DNA of 64,000 nt from Acanthopleura granulata (GCA_016165875.1 JABBOT010000037.1:2564403-2628402), one strand, 5' to 3'. Shown: positions 31,770 to 44,648, numbered from the stretch's first letter. Notes: generated by a model from the sequence alone, not told the origin. Made by a program: numbers and translations.

Positions 31770-32430
31770 AATAAATAATTAGGAATTCACCCCACGTGTT
31801 CCCCACCCACCACGGAGTGCCAACAAGGGCGATGCCTCAACCTGGGGATACCCGGCAGGAAAGACACCAAGGATTCCACATGGGGTATACTCAAATAGAT
31901 GGCCTTAATATGCGCACCCCATTCCCCACCCGAGCTCCTCCATCACCCAACCTATGAAGGAGGTTGCACATTAGACACGGACTACTTGAGTGACCCTACA
32001 GCCACCGCCTCAAACGCAATCCCACGAACGAAATTTGAGAAAAAATCATTTGTTCTCTAAGGAGTGTATATAGAGAGAAGTTTTGGGACCACGCAGAGCC
32101 AGGCGTGACCAGCCGATTGATCGGATCGGGCCATCCGACCGCCCGTCTTTGGAGAAGTAAGGGCCGAAGTGGAGTGTTGGGCGTGAGGATCTCGCAAGAT
32201 AAACCCGCCCTCAGCCACCAGGATCCCGTCCTCCCCCATCACGGGTCGCAACCCACGGCAAACAGGTTGCCCCTTTTAGTCGCCTTGTACGACCAGCCCG
32301 GAGAGGCTGTGGAACTATTCTATTCACCGGAACCACACGGGAGAGCCCTAGGTTAGTCGCCTCGTACGACAAGCTTGCCTAGAGAACTGGGGCCCTATTC
32401 TTTTCACTCCCGGGAACCCCACGGGGGGGC
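31770..32430 (-). promoter_or_regulatory. LINE 5' UTR, probable internal promoter
   Basis: GC-richer leader shared with 7,066-7,690 (-), 54,520-55,077 (+), 2,476-2,890 (+) and 1,662-1,850 (+). It contains a repeated GTCGTAC(A/G)AGGCGACTAA hairpin-like block twice near its start. Conservation across copies that differ elsewhere fits a functional leader; promoter activity is inferred. Confidence 0.5.
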
Positions 32431-32444
32431 AGAGCTAGAGATTT

Positions 32445-33610
32445 TTGACCAAACAAGTGCAAAGTTCCTATCTGATAAATTTGCTCCATTGCTGTCACCT
32501 TAACATGTCCATTTTATGTTTCGGATTAGGGGAAGCACGCATCCATGCTGCTGTCTTGATGTTTGCCTTAGAAGATTTTGATGCAAAAGACTACCGAACT
32601 TTACCTGACGAGAAATCCTGTACTGATATAGTCTTCTACTGGGCCGCTGCCGAAATACACAAGTTGAACCACGACCAATAAAGGAAATGAATTTTTCTCA
32701 TCCAATTTTTGGAAAACAAAAGCGATCACCGTTCATCCAGCCGCAAAAAGTTCTGTCAAAAAGGCCGAAACGAAATGATGCTCTGTAGAGAGAAAGGGTG
32801 AATGATCTAAAAAGAGAAGTGGAAGAGAGTGTTCCAGGATGTGACTTTTTGGGTCATTTCCCGTTGTCGTCACCCAAAGTACCTGAGGCTGAGTATGAAG
32901 AGGTAACAACAGCTTCACCATGGATCGAGATAGAACCTGCAGATCTCAGCCAGTCACCTCCAGTTGAGTCCCCTGATGAAAGGTAGGTTGTATCAAGTCA
33001 GATTGAAAGCGACAAGACATATGCAGAAGCAGATAGAACTTGACTCGCGGCCAGGCGAGTAACCCATTGTGGTTTGAAAGTAAAAGGGGAAGAATTACTG
33101 CCTGTATTTGTAAGGATGTTGTTACTTTTGGTACTAGGCTACAAAGTTCAGAGCGGTTAGCAAATACAATCATGCAGAAGGCAAAACAGGTCACAACAGC
33201 TGCTATGAGGTACAACATTTATAACGAGGAGGCTGCTGTGAAAAAGTATGAGGCAATCAATGGTGTGAAGACAGAGGAGAGCGGACTGGTGGTAGATTTA
33301 GATCACAGTGAAATAGCATGCAGTCCTGATCCTTTAACCTGTGACAGTTCAACAAAAGCGCCAGGGTTAGTTGAAGTGAAATGCCTTTTCAGCTGTGGAG
33401 ACAAAGTAGTATTTGATACTGTTAAACAAGAAAGCAGGCTTCCCTTTTCTTACAGTAAATGATAGTTATTTCAATAAAAAGAACACACAAGTATTATTAT
33501 CAGATGCAAATAGGAATCACAAAGAGGTGTTCGTGTGATGTTGTGATACTCACACATGAGAAATGTGATGTTGAAATTGTGCGAATTTCATTTGATCCTG
33601 GACTTTAGAG
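32445..33610 (+). pseudogene. YqaJ-like nuclease gene remnant
   Basis: 32,500-32,670 encodes an upstream domain (LPDEKSCTDIVFYW). 33,040-33,462 encodes the nuclease: SNPLWFESKRGRITA, MRYNIYNEEAAVKKYEAING, EESGLVVDLDH, PGLVEVKCLFS, matching the lambda-exonuclease/YqaJ motifs with the E-x-K (EVK) catalytic pair. After a stop at 33,463 the fold continues in another frame (YYYQMQIGITKRCSCDVVI) to 33,608. In animals such genes often belong to ISL2EU-type transposons, whose DDE_Tnp_4 transposase type appears at 44.6 kb. Frameshifts make this a relic. Confidence 0.65.
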
Positions 33611-33619
33611 CAAAGTACT

Positions 33620-35095
33620 AAGCAAGTTACTCACCTTTCACAAACTGCACATCCCTCCATTATTGTAACAAAAGCAGCAGGCAATTATTTACCGAAAGTT
33701 TGCTGATTGCCCTTGGTATTACATTGTATGTACACTGTTCCGAGCGGGCATATATGAAGGGTGGTCCACTCCATCCTCGCCGGCGTTTGACAGGAGGCTG
33801 CAACTGTTATGGGTTTCATTCCTGCCAGGGACAGTGAATTTCCACTATTCTCTCTTTTCATATCAGGGAGTTATCTGTTCCTGTGTTTTGTGTTTCTGGT
33901 TTAGATAAACCTGTTGTAGTACTTCTGAACTTCAACTGAAGTCTGTGAATCATTTTGACATACATTACAATCCAGAGTCGAATTATCTGTGTGTTTTCGG
34001 TCAGTTGAAATGTTTCCTAAAATGGCCTTCTAACCTACATTTCTTTTAACTGCAGCCTCGCACATATTTCTCTGATGGTTATTTATATGTGGACATTCCA
34101 GATGACCCAGCAAAGTCAGTGTGTAAAATAACCATTGGAGACATATGTATGGGTCTGTTTTGACTGATATTGAATAAAAGGATGTTCTCTATCCCTTTTC
34201 ATATTATACTCTGTTCAGGTCTTCATTCTGGGCCCACTTGCAAAGGTTAATTCATATAATTAACAATATTGCTGCAGTGCTTTCGTTGAACAACTCTCAG
34301 CATGCCACTAATGGTGATCCCAGAATAAACTTTGTCCAACTGTATTTTTCTAAAATTTCAACATATTTCGTCATTAACCAGTTACCACTTCTGTATTACA
34401 TTTATTGTCATATTATTGTGAATAATGTAAATGAAAATCTGAAAGTTGGTGACTGGATGCCTGATGTTTCAATCTCAATTTTTGTCATGAAATTTAAAAA
34501 TATATATCTCGACCAAGTTAATTCTCGGGTGACAGGTAACATATTTTAAGCCACAACTGAGACAGTTTCAGTAGTAATGAATATATTTCAGTTTATTTTT
34601 ATTAGCTTTAACAAGCAGGATTGAAATAATTCATTATGGCTCATAACGGTAACACTCTAAATGACCTACATGTAATGCCCCAGATTTAAATTCTGCACAC
34701 TTAAAAGCACCAAAGAATATAATTTTACATTTTGAGAAATAGTGTTAAATGAAGAATTTATTAGCATTTAAATACAATTTCAATTTGTGACATCAGGTCA
34801 TTCAAGGTACCTTGCACTCAAGTATGGGAGACAACTCTAATTTTTTTAGGAGCACTCCAAGTGCCCAAATTAAATTTATGCAAATACTTAGGCATGTAAA
34901 ATTATCATGATCTTATGTATTTTCTATAAAGGGAATATTCTTTACTTCAACTAAAGTCATTTCTCACAAGTGTTGATTGACTGTCACTTTCTCGGGTGTT
35001 CATTAATTGAGTATAAAATCTTTAGGCTAAGGGTGATGCATACTTAGTCACGCTGAAGCAAAGAACAGGGATATGACTTAACCCAAGGTATGACT
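33620..35095. other. No gene seen
   Basis: AT-rich, with a GAGCGGGCATATATGAAGGG promoter-like spot near 33,745. No coding or repeat family recognised. Confidence 0.5.
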
Positions 35096-35099
35096 GGAA

Positions 35100-35875
35100 A
35101 TAGGCTATGACTCATATACGTTTGGTATGTGTCGTAGAGACCAAGTGGTTTTAAGCATTGGGCATTCTCGTCTAACACGCAGTTTTATCCTGGATGGGGG
35201 CAGTGCTCCCAAGAGTGTTGGATGCGATGCGCAATACAGCATCGAACATATCCTTGTTGACTAGACTTTGCCTGGGCAAAGATTCTGCACAGTTAACTAT
35301 TTGACTTATTTAAAAGCGTCGCTGACGATGCTGTTATTAATTTTTGAAGCTGCTGGCCTGTATAATAGAATATAGTTTATAAATATATATATTTATTTCT
35401 ATGTACAAAATAAAACACAATTGTGGTTTTCGACTTATAACTGACATTTAGTTTCTTTACCTGCTATTAAAATGAATGAATTATTATGGCTTAATGCCAT
35501 ATCGTGGCGAGAACATGTTCAAATCAGGAAGCCTTGAATAGTTTTATACATGATGTGACGAACATTTTTTAAAACCAGTTAAAAAAACTAAATGTCAGTT
35601 AAAAGTCGTAAACCACAATTGTTTTTTATTTTACACACTGAAATTACATATATATAAAAACTGTATTCTATCATACTGCCCAACAGCCTTCAAAAAATTA
35701 ATCACAGCATCGCCAGAGACGCTGTCAAAAAAGTCAAATATAGAGTTAACTGTAGAATCTTTGCCAAATATGAGCTAAGTCAACAAGGATATGTTTGATG
35801 CTGTATTGCGCATCACATCCAACACACTCGGGAAAACTGTTCCCATTTAACTGCTTCTAAAAAATGTCCGTCTGT
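35100..35875. repeat. Two LINE 3' ends in inverted orientation
   Basis: 35,115-35,385 (+) and 35,650-35,860 (-) are both the last part of LINE ORF2 plus 3' end. Their flanks are also inverted: 35,421-35,453 pairs with 35,587-35,621 (AATTGTGGTTTTCGAC... and complement). A further SINE/LINE tail inverted pair surrounds 35,475-35,520 and 35,930-36,020. The whole could fold into a hairpin of several hundred bases. Confidence 0.65.
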
Positions 35876-36029
35876 TTTCCTTTTAATTTTGAATGTTCAT
35901 CAGATCATGTCGAAAACTATTCAAGGCTTCCTGGTTTGAACGTGTTCTCGCCACAATATGTCTGAGATATTGCCCATGAAATATCGTGAATGTCGTGAAG
36001 CCATAATCAATCATTCATTCATGTCCCAA

Positions 36030-37430
36030 ATAGTTAGTAGTTTAGTAGTTTTCCTATAACCTTACTAGCAGGTAAAGTTAAACTGATGAGAACATGGCGA
36101 AGTTCCACAAAGCGATTTCAGCGTTGAGTTAATCGTAAATACTCCTATCACCTTTCCTTAAACTTTGTGATTTTTTAAGAGCCAAATGTAATTTCAAGAC
36201 CTCAGTAACCTTGGTCCTAAAATCGCTTTGTTGAACAAGGCCCTCTGGGTAAACTGTCTGATGTTCCCTGGGCTGTCTTCCTCAATCACTAATTTGACAG
36301 TAACCCCTCATAAATGTAACTGCCTATCCTGTAACTGTGATTGTTTGAGATAGGGCTGAAACAGCTTTTTTGAAGGAGGCTCTGCAGCCAGCAGAATACA
36401 TGTAAGTTAACTGACAAATTGTCACATTAATATTTAGATAATCATGGCAGGATATATCCTGTTATGTGGCAGACTGACTGATAATGGTTTTGCTTTAAGT
36501 ATGTTCTGCTGAAGAGCATTTCACCTTTATGACTGTGTCAGTGTGAAGAAACTCCCCTGAAAAAACCTTAGTAAACCTCTGACCACCGGTGTGTTGTCAA
36601 CAACCCCACCACCCTCCTACACAATTTAAAGAAGCACTCAAGAAAATTTTGGCGAAAAATGTCCCAGGTCAATAAAGTCATATTGTCTGTGTATTTTACT
36701 TCCAAAATAACTTCTTTCCATCCACATTTTGATGGTATTACCAACCTGTGCATACTATGTACATGTAGATGACATTTTGTGAAAGGTAAAACTGCTGTGC
36801 TGCTTCTCTGAAAGAATACAAACCAATTTGATTTTTTTTACTTATTTTCTGCCAAAAATCTCTGGTACAATCTTTTGAGTAAAGAATTCAGAACACTAAT
36901 TTTATTTCTTGGTACAGAAAATATCCAATGGAAGTGGTATTTCTTTCTTCATTAATATGGACCCACAACTGGTCCTTGTTTTAGTTGTATGCCAGATGTA
37001 ATGTCACCGAGATTGGGTGGTCTGCAGAAGGCAGTATCTTGCAATCGCACTAAAAAATACATACATGCACACTGATTTGCATATTTGGACAAATACAAAA
37101 TGTATCAAACACGATATATCAAAAAGAGGAAAAATAACACTGATGATGACTGATCCAGTGGGAAACTTTTAGCACTGGCTGCTGGAAATTAGTCAGGAAT
37201 GCACACGTCTTAAAAATTGCACTGGCATTGTTAGCCGTTGACAACGATAGTTTTTTGTCAAAGATATGAAACGATTTCATTTTTCCGATAGCTCATACCA
37301 GAACATTTGAGGTGCTTTCTGAATCTGTACGTTGCCCGTCACCAGACTCAGCATCATCCCAATGAATGTCTGAAACAGAAGTTTAACAATGCGTATTTCC
37401 AAATGATTTCACAGCTGATGATTGGTTGAT
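36030..37430. other. No gene seen
   Basis: AT-rich non-coding sequence without recognisable repeats. Confidence 0.5.
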
Positions 37431-37434
37431 TCAT

Positions 37435-37805
37435 TGACTGGGTTTTTACGCCGTACTCAAGAGTATTTCACTTGAAAGATGGCTTGTCAGTGTTTCTGTG
37501 ACCAGGTAGAGGAAACATCTGGGAGAAACCAGGATAAACCACCAACCATTGGCAGATTACTGACAACTTCCCCACAGGAATATTCAGAGGTGGAGCGACG
37601 GAGGACTTTAACTATACCGCTCTGTTTTACCCTTATTTTATGGTCTGTACACTACAGTAATACAAGCATAACTGTCCCTTTCCCCACCAAAGCCCCAGGA
37701 AATAACTGGGGTGGAATATAAAAATCTACAGGCCGGACAGGGATAGAACCCAGGCCGCTCGAACAGCAATCCAACGCATTAACCGATGTGGCTATGGCTC
37801 GCAGG
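37435..37805 (-). mobile_element. tRNA-derived SINE, minus strand
   Basis: The minus-strand head at 37,805-37,720 holds an A-box-like ACATCGGTTAATGCGTTGG and a B-box-like GGGTTCTATCCCTG. The tail near 37,445 reads GTGAAATACTCTTGAGTACG then GCGTAAAAACCCA, the usual mollusc SINE end. Different head from the SINE at 3,086. Confidence 0.6.
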
Positions 37806-37879
37806 CCTACAGTTGATGACATCATGGAGATTCCGGCACAGGACTTCGACACCCTGGGGATGCCAATATACAAAATAGA

Positions 37880-38580
37880 TCATCAGAGAAATATGTATAT
37901 ATGTCTATGTATTAGTGTACTAGACATGCCTAAACTGAAATAGAACTAGTAGCACTGACAAACTCCAGGCACCGGTGAATAGGACTGAGCCTAATTCATT
38001 ATTGTTCATTTGTGAAAATATTAATTCCGTCATACATACCTGTTCCCTACGTGGTGACTGTTTTGTTATTCCAGTATCCGCCTCTGGGCCCGCTGCGGCA
38101 TTTTGGTCGCAAAGGAGACGTTGTTGTTGTTGCAAATCAACAGTCTGACACAAAACGTACAGCGGGTTCTCGTTCTCCTTTTCAAAATTTGGTTACCTCT
38201 GGCTCTCTATGACGCCCTTTTGGCCCGAGTGCTATCACTAGGCTTTAAACTTCAGTCCGCCAACAAAATGCGCAGCGCATATTCGGGTGCTGTCTACTGG
38301 TTTCCAGCGACAGTCTCGCCCAATCAACCATATATACTCCCTTCGTCTCTTCAATGAAGCCTTCGAGATCCTGTAGTACGCAGTCGGGATCTTTCCTCGT
38401 ACACTCCGGTACATAACAGTTCATTCGTTTACGCATAGCAACAGGTTGTTGTTAATCTCCCGCCATCTTTATCACCCCAGACGAACGGAGTTATGACCTC
38501 GCGAGAGTCAGATTTCGACGGTGTCGGAATTCGGCCCATAAAAAATTCAAGTGTAAGTTAAAATGTTTACCTGGTTTGCT
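37880..38580. other. Possible 5' region, undefined
   Basis: GC-richer than its surroundings near 38,040-38,530. Minus strand has GATAAAGATGGCGGGAGATTAA near 38,470, a promoter-like start region, but no supported gene. Confidence 0.3.
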
Positions 38581-38587
38581 TTTTATG

Positions 38588-38768
38588 TCATCCAAGTTTT
38601 CTGACATGCAGACCAATGCATTCCCTGCTGACCTGCAGCTGGAACACATCCAGCGTCCTCTGCTGAAGCTCTGCCGCCGTTATCTCTGTGTTACACCGAA
38701 TCCAGTGGTCGACAGCTTCGCCGTGACCAAGCTTAAACTTGTGCCGTTCAGAGAGGCTATGGGATGCT
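38588..38768 (-). pseudogene. Helix-turn-helix exon of a transposase-like protein
   Basis: After an acceptor (TTTTTTACAG before 38,768) the minus strand encodes ASHSLSERHKFKLGHGEAVD and then ITAAELQQRTLDVFQLQVS followed by LHVRKLG. The IT-(A/S)-x-E-L-Q ... V(S) ... (V/L)RKLG pattern is a Tc1/paired-like HTH found in many fish and mollusc proteins. A TGA (38,588-38,590) follows KLG, where a tryptophan is usual, so it looks dead. Confidence 0.45.
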
Positions 38769-38799
38769 CTGTAAAAAATGTAAATTCAGTATGCACATT

Positions 38800-40820
38800 A
38801 TAGTAGAATCAACAAGTGCATCTGCAACAACTCACCAAACTTCATACAATGATATCTAAAGATGTACACTTACGTGTTGCAAGTACCACTAATATGGTAG
38901 TTGTCCACCTTTGAGAATTACCTGACAGAAACTTAGCCGAGATTGCGGCTAGCTCAAAGCTACAACCACCAACAAGAAGTATATAAATATGTATGTGGTA
39001 AAAAACAATGATACAGTGTAATTTACATTTTACATCATAATTTTCATTTTATACCATCGTACTGCAATATTGGGTTGTTGTGCTTACTGGGATTTACTAG
39101 ACTGAGAAGTAGCAATAAATAAGGAACTTCAGGTAACAATTGATGAGTAAAACACATACCATTTTTTTTTAAATTAACTTTAAAGCTTTACTACATCTAC
39201 ATGTAGGGCCTACGCCATAGCACCTACACGCAAAGATATGTTAACTATTCCATAAAATAACATTTTCATATGCCCTTACACACTGGCACAGTCAGACTCG
39301 ATGAGATTGGGTTCAGGGCAGACGATGACTGTTCCAGAAAAATCCCCAAAACCGTTTATAACCGCAAGCTATAGCGATTTTTATTAAATTATTTTAACAC
39401 CCACTTAAGGAATTCTCCACGTAGCGGCTGGTGGCAGATCTGCTTACGCAAAACCTTACAAAGGCCGAAAAAATTCTAATGCGAGGAAAATGTTTCACCC
39501 ACGCTAACCTCTGCCGAAAGCGATGGCTTGATGGGCATTTATTATTGACTTCTACAATATTTATCATTGCGCTGATTACTTTTACATATATATACATGTA
39601 TAATAGGCAGTTCCTGCGTGTGGTTCGCCATTTTGTTTTCCTCCTCCTGCCTGATTACGGCAACACTCTCGGTAGTCTTGCCGAAAAATGGCAGTGCCGG
39701 TGTTACACGCGTGTAGTTAACATTACGTACGTGTAGAATGAACTCCACATGTCTATTGGGTGAATAGCTGAAATTTTGATATCCTGTGTTTCAGAGTAAA
39801 CCACACGCGTGTCACACCCATGTAGAATGCATTCTACACAGGTGTGACACGTGTGTGGTATAGTGCTGACGTTTTTCTCGTACTGTACATATCAGTCATG
39901 TCGTAAGTAGCCAAAGTAGCTTTCTGCATGATCATTACCGCAATTGTCACGCTAGTTGACGGTATAATTGTATTACATCATTTCCGGGTACTCCCGCTAC
40001 GTGTAAGCAGTCAGAAACGCACTGCAGAATTCTTGCTCTAACTTTTCTACTAAGGATATGATTCGTGACTTTCTCTTGGTCAGATACCTGAGAGAGCTAA
40101 CCATTTCATTTCTGTAACTCAAAGAACAACACGAGAGCAATAGAAATCATGTTTACTGTTTAATCGGTTTGTTATAATTAGTTCCACGAAAATGGTATTC
40201 TGTATGCAAATGAGTCTTGGAAAGTCACTAATAGTCCAAGTAGATATTTAAACACGAATTTGCACAATTCTCGTATATAAGGAGTGAAAACTGAGAGTAC
40301 ATGTAGCTTTGCATGTCCGCTGTAGATCACCCATCCATGATGCCACCCTGAAGTCACTTTGACTGTCCAGCTTAACTTCTGTATTTTTCTCACCCACACG
40401 TCTATAAAACATCAGATTTACCTCAGATGCAGAATTCTTGCAGTCCTTATGATCTACCCGCGGTCTTACACCAGGACATGGCATAAAACCCGGATGGACA
40501 CAGTAGAAGTATGAGAGCTGACAAATATATGTGCTGATGTAACCAGCTCAGCCAACTTAGAATCAGTTGTGGCCAAATCCGTTGTTTTATCACATGTGCG
40601 GCAGTGGGTTTCTTGTAATTGCCTTATTTGGATACCAGGGTAGCCGAGTTTTAGGCCGTGCAAGTAATAAAAAAAAACCGCAGCCGTGCAACAAGCAGCG
40701 CCATCTGTGCTGTCACTTTTCGACACATTATCCTCGTTTTAATTAAAATCATGTTTTTAACTGATAGGTTATGCCGTGCACGTTACTAAAGAAACCAATA
40801 GAAAGACAAGGCGCCATTAC
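38800..40820. other. Mostly unremarkable sequence with one palindrome
   Basis: No gene supported. A long palindrome at 39,801-39,860 is listed separately. Confidence 0.5.
39801..39860. repeat. Near-perfect 58-bp palindrome
   Basis: CCACACGCGTGTCACACC near 39,801 and its complement ending near 39,859 are joined by TGTAGAATGCATTCTACA, so almost the whole stretch is one hairpin. A diverged half (TACGTACGTGTAGAATG) lies near 39,723. Possibly a foldback transposon core. Confidence 0.7.
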
Positions 40821-40829
40821 TGTTCTGTG

Positions 40830-41360
40830 TAGACTACCACATTTTATCACTACGACGTACAATATACGTGTGTGCGTGTCGTGGCCAAGTAACGAAGACT
40901 GGACCCTGTATAACGGGTTATACTGGTCATTGCGTACTTACCTCTCAGATGAAACATATCATTCATTTGGTGTGGAGGATATGTGTGGTTCATACTGGTA
41001 TTTTACTGTTTGGCCCGAAGTCCAGAAGGTTGGGGAGTACTTGATTACACCGTAGTGACGGCCGTTCAATGTCTAATCAGAAACCTTGCCATTCGCCTTG
41101 CACATTTCATCATTACGGTCTATAAGTTGCGTATATACCTGGCGTGGCCAAGTAACGAAGACTGGGCCCTGTATAACGGGTTATAGTGCCCATTGTGTAC
41201 TGTACCGTTCAGACGACCAATAACACTGAATCTACGGAGCATATGCATGGTTTTTACAAGTAATGTACTATGTGGCCACAAAGATAGAAAGGTCGGGGAG
41301 TATTTGATTACACCATACTGTCGGCGGTTCAACCTCTCATCACAGGCTTTGTCATTCGCT
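40830..41360. repeat. About 260-bp tandem duplication
   Basis: GTGGCCAAGTAACGAAGACT followed by CCCTGTATAACGGGTTATA occurs at about 40,882 and 41,142. The flanks ATTTCATC and GGGGAGTA-TTGATTACACC (41,033 and 41,297) repeat in the same order. The open frames in this stretch are repeat translations. Confidence 0.7.
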
Positions 41361-41364
41361 TAAA

Positions 41365-42620
41365 TGTCGGTGAAATGAGCGTGCCGCTAGTAAACCCGGA
41401 ACGTTGCCCTATCTCCAGCATGGTCGGTGTAGAGGCTGGGCAGCCACGACAGAGGCACATGAAACATTTCTTGACCCAGCACCCGGCTCTGATTATGTTA
41501 ATTAGATGACAGTGTAGCCTGAAGGGTGGGAATGTAAGCATATCTATATGTGACGATAGGTATATGAAAATGTGTGTACTAAATGTAGCTGAACAGATTG
41601 CAGCAGAGATCCGGAACACACACAGTGTTTGGTGAATGAGTTAGTGTAAACCAGACAATTGTAGGCCAACTGTAAATCTCGAACACAGAGGTAGCCTGTC
41701 AGTCACTTTTTTAAGGGCAAGAAAATCCTATGCTTGGAAACTTAAATGTGGGACACAGTAAGTTTCTGTATTTCAAAACTGAACTGATGAATACGTTACA
41801 AGTAACCCACAGCTAGGTGTCATTTAATTATAAAATTAGTACTACTATCAACGTAAGTAGGGTTAACCCTTTATTTGGCACGTGCGTTGTCTTCAGCACC
41901 TTTGAAATTGTGAGAGATATGCCAGAGTGGTTGAGATATCTGGGAAACGTTCAAATGTAACCAGTGAAACCTAGCCTCGTGTCAACTTGCCTCACAGTTC
42001 AATTTTAACTGCTCGGTTTAACAAGTAGACCTAACATCTTAAACGCCCGCTCCAGTTAGGTAAAGAGTGATATTTATTGTATTTCGTTAAACGCCACTGT
42101 GCCTGAATTGCGTAATAAATATCACTTACAACGTTGCGTAATCACGCAAGAAACACAAACATGTTATTTTCTCAAACTTTTTAACAGTGCCATAAGCCAG
42201 TTCATGTCTTAAGATTGCGCAAGGCATTCGGTTAAGCCTCGACGAAAATTCTGCATGAACAAACTCACGTGGCCTGTGTTGTGGCATATAAGCAAATGTT
42301 GTACAATCGGTATATCCGACCGTGTTTGCAATGCGGCATGCGCTTTACTTAGCTTATGTACAGGAATAGATAACTACGTTTAAGTACCATGCAGTAAATA
42401 AGGGACCAACCGAACTGAATTGTAATTTAAAGGTGGCTTTAAACATTCAGAAGACGCTGTATTATACATGTATGTATAACTACAGGCGTATGAAATATAC
42501 AGGCATGCGAATGATTCACGTTATACCACAAACAATTTCATCTCTTATTTAACCTTCATGATCCATGAATCTATTTGTGTAGATACGCCGCTAGTTTGAT
42601 TATTTAGTTAATTTTTAATT
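41365..42620. other. No gene seen
   Basis: AT-rich, no features recognised. Confidence 0.5.
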
Positions 42621-42627
42621 CCAAGGT

Positions 42628-42964
42628 TTAATTCAGAAAACTCTTAAAATTTTGGCGAAACATTCGGTCGTCTAGCCTGTAAAAACTACTGTGTACGAGT
42701 TGTTTACTGTGTAAGCTTTTAGATCCGTTTCCTTTCGTACTAAAGTAGGTTAGAAAGTGAGGGTCTTCTTTACTTTCTACTGTCCGCTTCAGCTGGTTTT
42801 CTGACTCTGATGAGAGCGTCGTCAACTTCTGCACGGAAGTCAAGAAGTGGCATGTACTTCTCCGGCTTTTGAACCAGATGTCGTCGGTAGAAGAGCCAGC
42901 CATTTACCACAGGTCTATTAAGTAGTACAAGATGCATGCAACGCATGCCCAAGGGGGTTAACAT
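42628..42964 (-). pseudogene. piggyBac-type transposase C-terminal fragment
   Basis: The frame from 42,964 encodes VVNGWLFYRRHL and LLDFRAEVDDALIRVRKP, the conserved (V/S)VN-x-W-L-(L/F)-YRR ... (L/M)-x-(D)F segment after the DDD core of piggyBac transposases. The rest of the core is absent and frames change near 42,780. A third piggyBac relic, distinct from those at 46.4 and 50.7 kb. Confidence 0.5.
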
Positions 42965-42969
42965 GACTA

Positions 42970-44640
42970 AGAGTACACAGATGCTGGATTTTATGTAAAA
43001 AATGAAGCGATCATATTCAAAATTAAACTACAGTTCAAGGAATAACACGAGAAAAGCAGTATTTTAAGAAAATATGGTTACACAAGTACTAGTACACAAG
43101 GAGAGTACCAGTTTTAAATCCCTTGGCTGAAAATGCTGCTGGTTGGAAAATCATATACATGTGCTACGAAGTCTAATTAACACATTCAGCATAGCAGATA
43201 TAAGTGATCTCAAGAACATTTCACCTCCAAAATAATCGCATTGTATATATCTGCCAAGTAGTCTGAGGAATACGTAGTAGAGCTTCAAAAATGCACAAAT
43301 ACATTCATCTACACCATTCAAGAAAAAAGAACAAGCAAAAATCAATTCAGATTTCTGGAAAAACAACTAACCTAAGATCTCTATCTCAACATTTAGACCT
43401 TGCTAACAACTTGGAGCTTGTTTCCAGTTGTAAACCTTCATAATAATTAAGCACGTTGAAAACAAAGCAGGTCAAGTGGTTATTTGGTCATGTTTTCGCT
43501 GGTGTGTTAACAACCCTGCTAAACTATATATGTTGTTAAAAATGCCATTACATGTTCAGCCAATGTCATTTTCTGTTATAAAACTGTGTCAACTGAATTC
43601 CCTTTGTCAACATACTACAAAACTATTCGATTTTTCTTATCTCGAGAAGATCTACTTGAGTGCTGAGACACAGATTCAGGCCTGTTGACCTCGCTATCAA
43701 CCTACCCCTACCCATATGATCAGCCTGACAGGGAATGTAGGAGGGCGCCTGCTCATTCAGATCAAGTGTGTCATCATGTACAGATGGTGGACAGATTGGG
43801 TCAATTGGCGTGTCGCGTGCTACAGTAGGGTAAAACGTAGGGGCATGGGGGAAGGGCGATGTCAAACCCAATGGTTGGCTACGTGAAGCAGTGGAAGGCA
43901 TGGGCGTATAATACTGAGTATTTGTCAACACATAAGTTACATAGGTAAAACCAGGCATTGCTCTGTAAGGGTAAATATTGGAGTGTTTGTCTATAATTGT
44001 CTGCCGATAAATAATAAACCACCACGCCAATGGTTAACCTTTAGACTTTCGTCGAGTGCAAGCATGGGTAACTCCAGTATATAACTTAACAGTTAGCATA
44101 CTTATCTCAACATATTACATCGACAGAACACAACATAAATTGACCAGTAGTTCGTTTCACTTTTGAAACCCTACAAAGTGAAAGGAGTAAAAAATTCTAA
44201 TGTACAAAACAAGGTTTTCGCGTGCTGTTTGAAAAGTACACATTTATTTATTATTTCTTTATTGGTGGTTTACGAGGTACTCAAGAACATTTTACTTACT
44301 TGACGGCGGCCAGGTAAGCCTTAGCTCTCAATCACCACTTGGTCACGAGGACCCCACAACGCTATACATGTCGCTACTCCATCACCCTGAGGCTCCCATT
44401 AATTGCAGGCGTGCTTTACTCGCCAACAATATGTGGGAGATTATCACAACAGCAGATCCACGTCTTAATTGTATCCGACATTTCGACTGTTCGTTTCACT
44501 TCTCAACGTCGAAACTCTGTCACATTGTGGTGACATAATTATATTTCTTGTTATACATGTATACGAAGCATTTCCGAGTGCATAAAAAGTTTACAACCAC
44601 GCAGTAAAAATGACCCAATTATTGTGAAACATACAGTAAA
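42970..44640. other. No gene; includes a partial duplicate of the DDE transposase 3' end and a SINE scrap
   Basis: 43,885-43,965 matches 44,651-44,728 (AGTATTTGTCAACACATAAG then TTACATAGGTAAAACCAG). 44,250-44,345 resembles a SINE tail (GGTACTCAAGAACATTTTAC). Otherwise nothing. Confidence 0.5.
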
Positions 44641-44648
44641 TATGACAT

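Larger units (their letters stand above)
26505..32430 (-). mobile_element. LINE copy B, near full-length (I/Nimb-like non-LTR)
   Basis: 5.9 kb with a 5' UTR (32,430-31,770), ORF1, ORF2 with endonuclease, reverse transcriptase and RNase H, a 3' UTR and an ATTC-type tail (GAATGAATGAATGATTATGG in plus). The best-preserved LINE here; copies A, C and the fragments are its relatives. Two single-base frameshifts in ORF2 make it inactive as read. The I-group assignment follows from the RNase H and the CCHC ORF1. Confidence 0.88.

Noticed and set aside
37720..37805. tRNA gene on the minus strand
   Set aside because: Same reason; the SINE body and tail follow directly.
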